Positions 32,784 through 41,376 of a stretch of 44,773 bases of DNA are shown piece after piece. The position numbers and the translations under genes are program-made. Source of the stretch: DASXHZ01 sp036488085 (lineage in GTDB: Bacteria > Acidobacteriota > Thermoanaerobaculia > Gp7-AA8); NCBI GenBank assembly GCA_036488085.1, contig DASXHZ010000090.1, forward strand, positions 1 to 44,773. Direction: 5' to 3'. The stretch's first letter is position 1. Every line of letters starts with the position of its first letter. The notes under the pieces are model-generated. The model saw only the letters and a list, made by a program, of their open reading frames with translations, did no database searches and was not told the DNA's origin.

Positions 32784-33623
32784 ATGCAACTCCTCGACAA
32801 GCTCGCGCAGCTCTTCCCCGACTCCTCCCGCACGACGCTGCGGCAGATGCTGCAGCATGGGCGGGTGCGGGTGAATGGGGAGATCGAGAAGGATGCGAAG
32901 CGGAAGGTCGTGCCGGCGGACGCCATCGACGTCACCGACAAGAGGGCGGCGCGGCTGCTGCCGCCGGCGCTGACGCTGTTGCACGAAGACCGCGACGTGC
33001 TCGTGGTCGTGAAGGCGAACGGCCTGCTGACCGTCGCAACGGAGCGCGAAAAAGACACGACGGCGCAGGCGTATCTGAACCACTACCTCGGCGCGCACGG
33101 GGAGGACCGCGTGCACGTCGTTCATCGCCTCGATCGCGAGACCTCGGGGGTGCTCGTCTTCGCGAAGACGTTCCACGCGCGCGAGATGCTCAAGGAGCAG
33201 TTCGCGGCGCACAGCACCGACCGGATCTACATCGCGATCATCGAAGGGACGCTCCCGAACACGCGCGGGTCGTTTCGCTCGCACCTGCTGGAACGCCGCG
33301 ACCTGCGGATGGTCAGCGTGAAAGCGCATAAGGACGCGAAGCACGCCGTCACCCACTACCGGACGATCGAGAAGAACGCGAAGTACTCGATGCTCGAGGT
33401 GACGCTCGAGACGGGGCGCAAGAACCAGATCCGCGCGCATCTGACTGAGGCGAGCCATCCGATCGTCGGCGACCAGTTCTACGGCAGCACGGTCAACCCG
33501 CTCGGACGCCTCGGCCTGCACGCCAAGCTCCTCGGGTTCGTCCATCCGACGACCGGCGAGCGAATGTCGTTCACCGCCCCGATCCCGCGGGTCTTTCGCG
33601 AGCTATTCGCTACGAAAAGCTGA
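32784..33623 (+). CDS. RluA-family pseudouridine synthase
   Basis: 279 aa. An N-terminal S4 RNA-binding domain (SSRTTLRQMLQHGRVRVNGE) precedes the catalytic domain with the RluA signature HVVHRLDRETSGVLVFAK, whose Asp is catalytic. The RNA-binding end is EVTLETGRKNQIRAHLTEAS and GDQFYG. It converts uridines to pseudouridine in rRNA or tRNA; which site is not predictable. It starts 23 bp from the divergent AIM24-like gene, with GAGGA just before the ATG. Its 3' end overlaps glpX by 14 bp. Confidence 0.92.
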   Translation: MQLLDKLAQLFPDSSRTTLRQMLQHGRVRVNGEIEKDAKRKVVPADAIDVTDKRAARLLPPALTLLHEDRDVLVVVKANGLLTVATEREKDTTAQAYLNHYLGAHGEDRVHVVHRLDRETSGVLVFAKTFHAREMLKEQFAAHSTDRIYIAIIEGTLPNTRGSFRSHLLERRDLRMVSVKAHKDAKHAVTHYRTIEKNAKYSMLEVTLETGRKNQIRAHLTEASHPIVGDQFYGSTVNPLGRLGLHAKLLGFVHPTTGERMSFTAPIPRVFRELFATKS

Positions 33624-34593
33624 CCGCGAGCCGCGAGCCCTCTTCGCGGAAGATGGTGTCGACGAAGCGGATCGTGTTCGTCTTCCGCGACATGAAGAGG
33701 GACGACGTCCGGATGCCGCCGCCGAAATAGCGGACGCCGCGGAGCAGGTCGCCGTCGGTGACGCCGGTGGCGCAGAAGATGATGTCGTTGCCGGCCGCGA
33801 GCTCGTTCGTGTCGTAAACCTTGTTGCCGTCGACGAAGCCCATCGAGTGGAGACGGTCCTCCTGCCACTTCTCGAGCGGCTTGAGACGCCCCTGCATGCG
33901 GCCGTTGAGGCAGCGCATGGCGGCCGCGGTCAGCACGCCTTCCGGAGCGCCGCCGATGCCGATCGCGACGTGGATGCCGGTGCCGCGGACGGCGGCGGAG
34001 ATACCGGCGGAGAGGTCGCCGTCGCTGATCAGCTTGATGCGCGCGCCCGCCTCGCGGATCTGCGCGATGAGGTCGTGATGCCGCTCGCGGTCGAGGACGA
34101 CCACCGTCAGCTCGTTGATGTCGCGCTCGAACGCCTCGGCGATCTTCGCGAGGTTGTCCGTCACCGACGCGTTCAGGTCGACGCAGTTCGCCGCGGTCGG
34201 GCCGACGACGATTTTCTCCATGTAGACGTCGGGAGCATTGAGGAGGCCGCCTTTTTCCGACGCGGCGAGCACGGCGATCGAGCCGGGGGCGCCGGTGGCG
34301 CAGAGGTTGGTTCCTTCGAGCGGATCGACGGCGATGTCGACCTCGGGGTAGATCTCGCCCTCGGTCCAGCCGCGTCCGAGGGGCTCGCCGACGTAGAGCA
34401 TCGGGGCTTTGTCGCGCTCACCCTCGCCGATCACAATGGAGCCGCGCATCTTGAGCCGGTTCAGCTCTTCGCGCATCGACTCGACGGCAACCTGGTCGGA
34501 ATACTTCCGCTTTCCGTATCCCATAGTGCGCGCGGCCGCGATGGCAGCCTTTTCAGTGACGCGCAGAAACCCGATCTCGAGGCTCGATTCCAT
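33610..34593 (-). CDS. glpX: Class II fructose-1,6-bisphosphatase
   Basis: 327-aa GlpX. The metal and phosphate sites are visible as IVIGEGERDKAPMLYVGE and DIAVDPLEGTN, followed by RHHDLI and IGIGGAPEGVLTAAAM. It hydrolyses fructose-1,6-bisphosphate in gluconeogenesis, in the cytoplasm. Length matches the family (about 320-335). The start ATG (34591-34593) has AAGGA about 6 nt upstream. The start codon overlaps the ATG of the divergent GT-C gene in the palindrome CATG. A much longer open frame upstream is antisense to that gene and is not coding. Confidence 0.95.
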   Translation of the reverse strand: MESSLEIGFLRVTEKAAIAAARTMGYGKRKYSDQVAVESMREELNRLKMRGSIVIGEGERDKAPMLYVGEPLGRGWTEGEIYPEVDIAVDPLEGTNLCATGAPGSIAVLAASEKGGLLNAPDVYMEKIVVGPTAANCVDLNASVTDNLAKIAEAFERDINELTVVVLDRERHHDLIAQIREAGARIKLISDGDLSAGISAAVRGTGIHVAIGIGGAPEGVLTAAAMRCLNGRMQGRLKPLEKWQEDRLHSMGFVDGNKVYDTNELAAGNDIIFCATGVTDGDLLRGVRYFGGGIRTSSLFMSRKTNTIRFVDTIFREEGSRLAVSFS

Positions 34594-36100
34594 GAAGTTC
34601 CTTCGAAAATTTGATCGCGCGCACTCTAGCAGAAAGCTGGTACTCGCCGCGATTCTCCTCGTTGCGGCGGCCGCGTACCTGGCGGTGCTGCTGAAGTACA
34701 ACTGCTGGTTCGTCGGCGGCCCCGACAGCGCGGGGTACTGCACCGAGGCGAAGATGATCGCGTCGGGGCACATCACGACGGAGGTGCCGCTCCTTCGGGA
34801 GCTGCAACTCCCTCCCGACATGATCCGCGTCTTCACGCCGACCGGCTGGATGCGCGGGCCGGTCGACGGCTTCATGGTGCCGACGTACCCGGCCGGCGTT
34901 CCGTTTCACCAAGCGCTTCTCGGGAAGCTTTTCGGGTGGGGCCGCGGGCCGTTTCTCGTCGCGCCGATCGTCGCGTTCCTCACGCTCTTCGCCTGCATTG
35001 CGCTGCTGTGCGAGTTCGGCTTGCCGGCCGAGTACGCGATCGGTGGCGCCGCGATCTACGTGCTGGTGCCGTCGTTTGTGAGTCACGCCATCCAGCCAGT
35101 GAGCGACGACGTCGCGAGCTTCTATTCGATCGTCGCGATCTGGCTCGCGCTGCGAGCTTCGCGTGTGGTGACGTCAATCGTACCGGCGATCGTGCCGTCG
35201 ATCATGGCCGGAGTGGCGTTCTCGATCGGCGTCTGGGTCCGGCCGACGAACTTTCTCCTCTGCATCGCACTGGCCTTCGCACTGCGATGGAATCCGCGTC
35301 GTCTGATCGCAGCGGTCATCGGTTCGCTGCCGCTCGGCCTCGCGCTCGCGTGGTGGAACAAGACGTTGTACGGGAGCCCGTTCAGCACCGGCTACGGCTC
35401 GGCGTTCAACGTCCTGAAGCCGTACCCCGCATGCGGCGCGTTCCACCTCCGGATGATCGGCGAGATGCTCACGCCGCTCATCGCCCTGGGCGCGCTGTTT
35501 GTCTTTTTCGATAGGAGGATCGATGGTTGGCTGCGCGCGCTCATCGGTGCGTGGGCCGGTTCATTTCTCCTCTTCTATTCTTTCTATGACTACTGTGACG
35601 AGCGCTTTCTCCTGCCGGCACTCCCGGCGTTGATCGCAGGCTTTCTCCTCACTCTGAGACGCGCTTTCCGGCTGGTGGGTGAGGAGACGCCGGTTTTCGC
35701 CCAAGTGGTCGCGCGACTGGTGATCGTCGCGCTCATCGGTCTCCAGATCGAGACGCTCAAGTACGACACGACGCTCGATCTGGCGCGATACGACAACATC
35801 TTTCCGACCAGCATCGCGTTTGCCGAGGCGCGGTTGCCGAAGGACGCGTTCGTCGTCTCCGGCTTGATGGCGGGTGCATTCCTTTACGACACGGGCCGAT
35901 ACACGTTCCGTTTCGACGTCCTGCCGGAGCCGGGCCGTCTCGCCCTGGCTCGCGAAGCTGCCAGGCGAGCCCACAAACGCTGGTATGCCCTCCTCTCGGT
36001 CGAGGAGGCCACCCCCGATCGCTTCGACGTCTGGGAGCCGTCGCGATGGGTGCCCGTCGGCATCAATCGCGATGTGACGCTGTGGAAGCTCGAAGAGTAG
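34592..36100 (+). CDS. Multi-spanning GT-C-type membrane protein
   Basis: 502 aa with about ten hydrophobic helices (first KLVLAAILLVAAAAYLAVLL, later PIVAFLTLFACIALLCEFGL, ALIAGFLLTLRRAF). The first periplasmic loop contains GGPDSAGYCTEAKMIASGH, where GT-C enzymes have their catalytic acidic residue, and ends with a soluble C-terminal domain. A lipid-linked sugar transfer at the outer face of the inner membrane is likely, but the acceptor is unknown. The only good start overlaps that of glpX. The stop codon at 36098-36100 directly abuts the convergent acyl-CoA dehydrogenase stop, with no base between. Confidence 0.8.
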   Translation: MKFLRKFDRAHSSRKLVLAAILLVAAAAYLAVLLKYNCWFVGGPDSAGYCTEAKMIASGHITTEVPLLRELQLPPDMIRVFTPTGWMRGPVDGFMVPTYPAGVPFHQALLGKLFGWGRGPFLVAPIVAFLTLFACIALLCEFGLPAEYAIGGAAIYVLVPSFVSHAIQPVSDDVASFYSIVAIWLALRASRVVTSIVPAIVPSIMAGVAFSIGVWVRPTNFLLCIALAFALRWNPRRLIAAVIGSLPLGLALAWWNKTLYGSPFSTGYGSAFNVLKPYPACGAFHLRMIGEMLTPLIALGALFVFFDRRIDGWLRALIGAWAGSFLLFYSFYDYCDERFLLPALPALIAGFLLTLRRAFRLVGEETPVFAQVVARLVIVALIGLQIETLKYDTTLDLARYDNIFPTSIAFAEARLPKDAFVVSGLMAGAFLYDTGRYTFRFDVLPEPGRLALAREAARRAHKRWYALLSVEEATPDRFDVWEPSRWVPVGINRDVTLWKLEE

Positions 36101-37330
36101 TTACTTCGTCGCCTCCGCCTCGCGCCGTGCCGTCGCTTCCCGCTCCGCTTGCGCGGACATCGGCGGGTTGTAGGCTGCGATGCCGGTGACCGCCTCGCCG
36201 ATGATGAGGTTGTGGATGTCGTGCGTCCCCTCATACGTCTTCACCGACTCGAGATTCATCATGTGGCGGATGATCGGGTACTCGTCGCTGACGCCGTTCG
36301 CGCCGAGGATGTCGCGCGCCGTGCGGGCGCACTCGAGCGCGATGTTCACGTTGTTCATCTTCCCCATCGAGACGTGCTGCGGCTTCAGATTGCCGTCGTC
36401 CTTGAGGCGTCCCATCTGCAGCGCGAGGAGCTGGCCCTTCGTGATCTCCGTGACCATCCACGCCAGCTTGTTCTGCACGAGCTGATGCGACGCGATCGGC
36501 TGCCCGCCGAACTGGATGCGTGACTTCGCGTACTCCGTTGCCGTGTGGAAAACCGACATCGCCGCGCCGAGGGCGCCCCAAGCGATGCCGTAGCGCGCCT
36601 GCGTCAGGCACGAGAGCGGGTACTTGAGGCCGTTCGTCTCGGGGAGGACGTTCTCGGCCGGAATGCGGCAGTCTTCGAAGAAGAGCTGCGAGGTCACCGA
36701 GGCGCGGAGTGAGAACTTGCCCATGTGATACGCGGTCGTGAAGCCGGGCGTGTCCTTCTCGACGAGGAAGCCGCGCACCGTGCCATCCGTCTTCGCCCAC
36801 ACCACCGCGACGTCGGCGATCGAGCCGTTCGTGATCCATGCTTTGGCGCCGTTGAGGACCCACGAGTCGCCGTCTTTGCGCGCGCGCGTCCGCATGCCGC
36901 CCGGATTCGAGCCGAAGTCGGGCTCCGTGAGGCCGAAGCAGCCGATCTTTTCTCCAGCCGCCATTTTCGGGATCCAATAGTCGCGCTGCTCCTGCGAGCC
37001 GTACGCGCTGATCGGATACATCACGAGGCCCGACTGCACGCTGGCGAACGAGCGGAGGCCCGAGTCGCCGCGCTCGAGCTCCTGCATGATCAGCCCGTAC
37101 GCGACGCTGTTGAGGCCGGGGAGGCCGTATTCGCTGATCGTCGCGCCGAAGAGTCCCATCTCCGCCATCTTCGGGATGAGGTGCATCGGGAACTTCTCTT
37201 CGCGATTCGCGTGCTCGATGATCGGGATCACTTCGTCGTCCACGAAGTCGCGCACGGTCTGGCGCACCATCAGCTCTTCTTCCGAGAAGAGCGAGTCAAT
37301 CAGCATGTAGTCGACGCCGGGAAAGGCCAC
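36101..37330 (-). CDS. Acyl-CoA dehydrogenase, glutaryl-CoA dehydrogenase-like
   Basis: 409-aa FAD enzyme. It shows CFGLTEPDFGSNPGGMRTRA (FAD and substrate contacts), ITNGSIADVAVVWAKT, RIQFGGQPIASHQLVQNKLA and the catalytic Glu in VKTYEGTHDIHNLIIGEAVT, positioned as in glutaryl-CoA dehydrogenases. That family oxidises and decarboxylates glutaryl-CoA from lysine and tryptophan breakdown; non-decarboxylating relatives exist. SD AAGGAG lies 6 nt before ATG 37328-37330. Two copies of ACCGATCAA upstream may bind a regulator. Confidence 0.92.
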   Translation of the reverse strand: MAFPGVDYMLIDSLFSEEELMVRQTVRDFVDDEVIPIIEHANREEKFPMHLIPKMAEMGLFGATISEYGLPGLNSVAYGLIMQELERGDSGLRSFASVQSGLVMYPISAYGSQEQRDYWIPKMAAGEKIGCFGLTEPDFGSNPGGMRTRARKDGDSWVLNGAKAWITNGSIADVAVVWAKTDGTVRGFLVEKDTPGFTTAYHMGKFSLRASVTSQLFFEDCRIPAENVLPETNGLKYPLSCLTQARYGIAWGALGAAMSVFHTATEYAKSRIQFGGQPIASHQLVQNKLAWMVTEITKGQLLALQMGRLKDDGNLKPQHVSMGKMNNVNIALECARTARDILGANGVSDEYPIIRHMMNLESVKTYEGTHDIHNLIIGEAVTGIAAYNPPMSAQAEREATARREAEATK

Positions 37331-37346
37331 GGTAACTCCTTATCGA

Positions 37347-37377
37347 TTGATCGGTCTTTGACCGCGTTTTGATCGGT
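37347..37377 (-). promoter_or_regulatory. Direct repeats upstream of the acyl-CoA dehydrogenase
   Basis: TTGATCGGT occurs at 37347-37355 and 37369-37377, 22 bp apart and thus two helical turns. Between them is CGGTC-TTT-GACCG (37352-37364). The arrangement suggests a regulator binding on one face of the DNA, for example a TetR- or GntR-type regulator of fatty-acid genes (inference). Confidence 0.4.
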
Positions 37378-37407
37378 TTTTCATCATATCCGAGTACCGT
37401 TGCCCCG

Positions 37408-38118
37408 GTGCTCGCTACGTGGGATCTCTTCGTCAACGGTCACGACTACTCCGTGACCGTGGAGCGTCTGCCGAACGGAAAAGAGGCGATCCGAGTCAAC
37501 GGACGAATCGCCGCAAAGCCGATGGACCCCGCCGAGGCGGAGTGTCCCATCACGGTCGGCGGCGTGCCGCACATGATCACGCGGCGCGGCAAAGACAGCT
37601 TCGAAATCGAAGAGGACCCGCTCGCGCAGGCGCTGGCGCGTAACCGCGACACCGCGAATACGGTCCTCGCGCAGTCGGGCCAGACCGCCGTGCGGATCCG
37701 CAAGTCGTCGCCGCTCACCGCCCCGATGGTCGGCTGGGCCGTCGTCGTCATCGTCGCGGGGCTCCTGATCTTCTGGGCGAAGGGTCCGGGCTACGACAAG
37801 ATCGCTGCCGACCGCGTCGACAAGATCCTCCGCGACATGCGGAGCGGCCGCGAGACCGAGATGCAGTTCTCCGTCACGTTGTGGGCGAAGAACAAGAAAG
37901 TCCTCGAGCAGACCGAGATGAACATCGCCATGAACCACTTCGACCGGTGGCGCCAGGAGAAGGGGATCTACGGGAAGCCGTTCTCGAGCTACAAGATCGT
38001 GAAGTCGGAGATCGTGAAAGAGGAGACCAACCCGACCGCCATCGTGACGTTCACGATCGAGGACACGGAGTACAAGGTCAAGGTCCCGAAGGACGCCGAG
38101 ATCAGTTGGGTCGACTAG
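37408..38118 (+). CDS. Single-pass membrane protein of unknown function
   Basis: 236 aa from GTG 37408, which begins at LATWDLFVNGHDYSVTVERL; a TTG at 37369 is also in frame but precedes low-quality sequence. The N-terminal 90 residues resemble a small beta-rich domain (DLFVNGHDYSV, KEAIRVNGRIA, GVPHMITRRG), loosely FAIM-like. A single membrane helix follows (MVGWAVVVIVAGLLIFWAKG), then a 120-residue soluble domain (QFSVTLWAKNKKVLEQTEMN, TAIVTFTIEDTEYKVKV). I do not recognise the whole protein. The 3' end overlaps the convergent methyltransferase by 17 bp. Confidence 0.7.
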   Translation: MLATWDLFVNGHDYSVTVERLPNGKEAIRVNGRIAAKPMDPAEAECPITVGGVPHMITRRGKDSFEIEEDPLAQALARNRDTANTVLAQSGQTAVRIRKSSPLTAPMVGWAVVVIVAGLLIFWAKGPGYDKIAADRVDKILRDMRSGRETEMQFSVTLWAKNKKVLEQTEMNIAMNHFDRWRQEKGIYGKPFSSYKIVKSEIVKEETNPTAIVTFTIEDTEYKVKVPKDAEISWVD

Positions 38119-38818
38119 TTCTCGCCACGTAAAGCATGTGCGCGTGCGGGTAGCCGAAGTCGATCCGCTTTGCTTCTATTTGCCCGAAACCCGCTCTCTG
38201 CAGGCGCGCGATGAAGGCTGACGGTGTCTCGTAGCTGAACGACTCTCCCATCGTGAGGCTCAGCATCGTCGCGAGCGACTCCTGCGCGCGGTTCCAGGCG
38301 TTTTTGAGGCGGGCGGTCGGGTCGTGCTCCTTCACGAGCAGCATGCCGCCGTCGCGGAGGCGTTCACGCGCGCGGGTGAGGAAGGCGTCCCATTCCGTGA
38401 GCGGAATCTTGTACAGGACGTCGTTGATGGCGACGACGTCGAAGGTGCCGCGGACGACGTCGTCGTAGCCGGCGACGAAGTGGTTTCGGAGTTGCGGAGT
38501 TACGGGGTTTCGACCGCGTAACCCCGTAACCTCGTAACCGTCCCACGGTGCCTTCCGCGCGTCGGGCTCCACCGCCACGACACGTGCTCCTCGATCGGCC
38601 GCCAGTACTGAGAACACGCCGTGTCCCGCACCGACGTCGAGCACGCGCGCGCCCGACGGCACGTACGGCAAGACGCGCAGAAAGGGACAGGTGAGGAAGC
38701 GGACGAGCGCGTGGAGACGCGTCCTGATGTCGCGCGAGCGGAAGGCGCGATGCAGTACGATCAAGCCGCGAATGAATCCTCGCACCGCGCGATTGTACGA
38801 ATACGGCGGCGCGCTCAT
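38102..38818 (-). CDS. SAM-dependent methyltransferase with an in-frame repeat insertion
   Basis: 238 aa from ATG 38816-38818. Class I methyltransferase motifs are VLDVGAGHGVFSVLAADRGA (motif I), VVAVEPDARKA, FDVVAINDVLYKIP and LRDGGMLLVKEHDP. Between AVEPDARKA and the HFVAGYDD strand lies about 19 extra residues (GYEVTGLRGRNPVTPQLRN) encoded by an inverted word-repeat element. The product still reads through in one frame. A start at 38818 overlaps the divergent GT-C gene by 47 bp; GTG 38785 or TTG 38764 would reduce or remove the overlap. It probably methylates a glycan or lipid, judging from the neighbours. Confidence 0.8.
   Translation of the reverse strand: MSAPPYSYNRAVRGFIRGLIVLHRAFRSRDIRTRLHALVRFLTCPFLRVLPYVPSGARVLDVGAGHGVFSVLAADRGARVVAVEPDARKAPWDGYEVTGLRGRNPVTPQLRNHFVAGYDDVVRGTFDVVAINDVLYKIPLTEWDAFLTRARERLRDGGMLLVKEHDPTARLKNAWNRAQESLATMLSLTMGESFSYETPSAFIARLQRAGFGQIEAKRIDFGYPHAHMLYVARTSRPN
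38491..38541. repeat. Inverted word-repeat element inside the methyltransferase gene
   Basis: Words GGAGTTGC, GGAGTTAC and GGGGTTTC are followed by the inverted set GTAACCCC, GTAACCTC and GTAACC. The perfect core arms are GTTACGGGGTT (38499-38509) and AACCCCGTAAC (38520-38530). The construction is the same as in the intergenic elements, but here it is in frame within a coding region. Confidence 0.8.
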
Positions 38819-40535
38819 CGTCCTCCTGGTCCGTATCTTCACCGCTCCACGGACGCCGTGGGAGAACGACGAGTTCCTGTTCGCCGAGGCGGTGCGGAAA
38901 TTCGACCCGTCGCGCTACCACCCGCATCCGCCGGGCTTCCCGCTCTTCGTCCTGCTCGGCAAAGCGTTCGCGATCGTCGTGCACGACCCGTGGCGCGCGC
39001 TGGTCGTGCTCAACATCGTCCTCGCGCCGATCGGCTTCATCGCCCTGACGCGCGCGTTGCGTAATTGGTCCGGCGATACGCAGGTCGCTGCCGCGGCGTC
39101 GCTGATCTACTTCCTCTCGGCGGCGATGCTCGTTCACGGCCCGCTCGCCCTCTCGGATGCGGCGGCGATGACGTTCGTCTGCCTGGCGCTTGCCGCGATT
39201 TCTGCTCCCGATGACGGAGCGCACGAACGATCCGCGATCCTCGCCGGCCTCTGGACCTCCGCGGCGATCGGGACCCGTCCTCAGTTGCTGCTTCCGCTCG
39301 CGCCGCTGCTTGTTATCGCGCTGCTCCGCATGCGCACCATGCGGCAGCGGATCGGGTGCATCGCGGCCTTCACCTTCGTCTCGCTGATGTGGTTCCTCCC
39401 GCTGCTCGACGCGACGAATGGCTGGGACGGTTTCGTCGCGTATCAGACGAAACAGGTCGCCTACTTCGCGGCGCACGACGCCGCGATGTCGCGGGGCGCG
39501 TTCTCGGCGTCGCAGATCGGACTCCGTTTTCTCATCCATCCGTGGGGCTCGAAGTACCTCACGCTCCCTCTCCTCGCCCTCATCCTCCTCGGCGCGTCCG
39601 AGCTCGCGCGGCGCTGGCGTCCGCTGTTGCCGCTCTTCGCGTTCACGGGGGTGCAGATGGCGTTCGAGCTTGGCTCGATGGACCCCGCCGACGGCGCGCG
39701 CTACTCGCTTCCGATCATGATCGTCTTCGCGCTCGCGGCGGCATTCGGACTGGAGCTGATCGCGCGCAGCGTTCACATCCCGTTCGTGCCGATCGCCGGC
39801 GCGTTCCTCCTCTCCCTCGGCGCGGGCTTCTACGTCAGAGACATCCTCGGGCCGCGGATGGAAGGTCCGTCGCCGGCGGCGGCGGCCGCGCAGTACGTGA
39901 AGTCGTCGTTCCCGTCGAACACGGTCGTGCTCGTCGACCTCTCGATGCGGCCGGCCGTCGAGTCGCTGCTGCCCGAGTTCCAGTCCGTCGCGATCGACGC
40001 CGCCCTCAAGCGCTACTACGATCAGACGCAGATCCCGCTCGTCCTCCTGGCCGACGGCGGCTCGCACGATCCGGACGCGCACACGTTCGCGTGGCCGGAG
40101 AGCGACGCCTACGGGAAACTGACGCGCAATCACTACCGCGTCGTGACCGCCGACCCGGTCACGGCGGCCGAGCGGTATGGTCCCGGCGAAGGCGTCTACG
40201 CGCTCGAGCGGACGATCGCGGGCGAGGAGTGGCGCTGGCTCGCGCCGCGCGCGGCGATCGCGTTGCCGCGCGGATTTCAAGCCGTGACCGTGACGCTGGC
40301 GCTCTCTCCCGACGCGCCGTACGACAGCAACCCGACCACCGTCCTCGTGAACGGCCGCCCCGAGGCCGTCATCAACGTCACGCGGCAGCCGAGCAGCGCC
40401 ACCGTCGAGCTGATCCCGCTCCTTCCGCCGGAGATCGAGTTTCGGGCGTCGAAATCGTTCCGGCCCGCCGACGTCCTGAAGAACCAGGACCCGCGGACCG
40501 TCTCGGTGGAGCTGACGCGCGTGGAGCAACGGTAA
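38772..40535 (+). CDS. GT-C family membrane glycosyltransferase (PMT/ArnT-like)
   Basis: 587 aa. The first helix (YGGALIVLLVRIF) is followed by the periplasmic acidic motif PWENDEFLFAEAV (Asp33-Glu34), typical of PMT/ArnT enzymes that use polyprenyl-phosphate sugars. About ten more helices follow, then a C-terminal soluble domain (about 380-587) with beta-rich sequence. It is first in an operon with the GT2 gene (13 bp later) and the YdjC-type deacetylase. It would transfer the lipid-linked sugar to an envelope acceptor such as lipid A. The start ATG is near the start of the divergent methyltransferase. Confidence 0.85.
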   Translation: MNPRTARLYEYGGALIVLLVRIFTAPRTPWENDEFLFAEAVRKFDPSRYHPHPPGFPLFVLLGKAFAIVVHDPWRALVVLNIVLAPIGFIALTRALRNWSGDTQVAAAASLIYFLSAAMLVHGPLALSDAAAMTFVCLALAAISAPDDGAHERSAILAGLWTSAAIGTRPQLLLPLAPLLVIALLRMRTMRQRIGCIAAFTFVSLMWFLPLLDATNGWDGFVAYQTKQVAYFAAHDAAMSRGAFSASQIGLRFLIHPWGSKYLTLPLLALILLGASELARRWRPLLPLFAFTGVQMAFELGSMDPADGARYSLPIMIVFALAAAFGLELIARSVHIPFVPIAGAFLLSLGAGFYVRDILGPRMEGPSPAAAAAQYVKSSFPSNTVVLVDLSMRPAVESLLPEFQSVAIDAALKRYYDQTQIPLVLLADGGSHDPDAHTFAWPESDAYGKLTRNHYRVVTADPVTAAERYGPGEGVYALERTIAGEEWRWLAPRAAIALPRGFQAVTVTLALSPDAPYDSNPTTVLVNGRPEAVINVTRQPSSATVELIPLLPPEIEFRASKSFRPADVLKNQDPRTVSVELTRVEQR

Positions 40536-40548
40536 ACTAGCAGCGCAC

Positions 40549-41340
40549 ATGCACCGTCCGTCCGTCTCCCTCGTCATCCCGATGTTCAACGAAGAGCTGA
40601 ACATCGCGCACGCCATCGAGGCGGCGGTGGAGGCGCTGTCGAAATACGCCGACGACTACGAAGTCATCATCGTCGACGACGCCTCAACGGACGCATCGCC
40701 GCGCATCGTCGCCGGCATCGCGTCCGAGAACGCCCGCATCCGGGTGATCCGTCACGAGAAGAACCGCAAGCTCGGCGGATCGCTAAAGACCGGTTTCAAC
40801 GCGGCGACCAAGGAAGTCGTGCTCTACATGGACGCTGACGTCCCGTTCGACCCCGACGCCATCAACCGCGCCATCCGCGCCATGTCGCTCACCGGCGCCG
40901 ACGTCATCGCCGGCTATCGTCTCGACCGGACCATCGAGGGGCTCAGGCGGACGATCTACTCATACTGCTACAACGCCCTGATCGGCGTCCTCTTCGGCTG
41001 GCCGCACCGCGACATCAACTTCTCCTTCAAGCTGATCAAGCGCGACGTGCTGGAGGCGATCGAGCTCAAATCCGAAGGCTCCCTCATCGACGCGGAGCTG
41101 ATCGTGAAGGCGAAGAACCGCGGCTTCCTCATCCAGCAGATCGGCCTCGACTACTTCCCGCGTACCCGCGGCGTGTCGCACCTCTCGTCGCCCGCGGTCA
41201 TCATCAAGATCTTTCGGGAGCTGGTGAAGCTATATCCGGAGATGAGAAAGCGCGTGAGAGCGCAGAGCGCCGAGGACAGCGCGCAGGATGAATCGGCGAC
41301 TCGTCATCCGTCATCGGTCATCCGTCATCCGACGAGTTGA
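40549..41340 (+). CDS. GT2 polyprenyl-phosphate glycosyltransferase
   Basis: 263 aa. GT-A domain: SVSLVIPMFNEELNIAHAIE, YEVIIVDDASTDASPRI, metal motif LYMDADVPFDPDAI. The C-terminal part (FLIQQIGLDYFPRTRGVSHL) is typical of DPM1-like enzymes without membrane helices. It should load a sugar onto a polyprenyl phosphate. TAAACT (40533-40538) lies 10 nt before the ATG. The last residues (TRHPSSVIRHPTS) are encoded by a word-repeat element, so the natural C-terminus has been rewritten by it. A YdjC-type deacetylase follows. Confidence 0.9.
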   Translation: MHRPSVSLVIPMFNEELNIAHAIEAAVEALSKYADDYEVIIVDDASTDASPRIVAGIASENARIRVIRHEKNRKLGGSLKTGFNAATKEVVLYMDADVPFDPDAINRAIRAMSLTGADVIAGYRLDRTIEGLRRTIYSYCYNALIGVLFGWPHRDINFSFKLIKRDVLEAIELKSEGSLIDAELIVKAKNRGFLIQQIGLDYFPRTRGVSHLSSPAVIIKIFRELVKLYPEMRKRVRAQSAEDSAQDESATRHPSSVIRHPTS

Positions 41341-41376
41341 CCCGGATGACGGATAACGGATCACGGATGACGGCGT
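41300..41376. repeat. Inverted word-repeat element across a gene junction
   Basis: The left half has four copies of TCATCCG/TCATCGG words (41303-41330). The right half has the complement as GGATGACGG, GGATAACGG, GGATCACGG and GGATGACGG (41344-41373). The left half encodes the tail of the GT2 protein and the right half surrounds the start of the deacetylase gene. Confidence 0.85.

Noticed and set aside
38364..40616. 750-codon minus-strand open frame opposite the GT-C gene
   Set aside because: Arg/Glu-rich low-complexity product; the plus strand has a hydrophobic GT-C protein with the expected motif.
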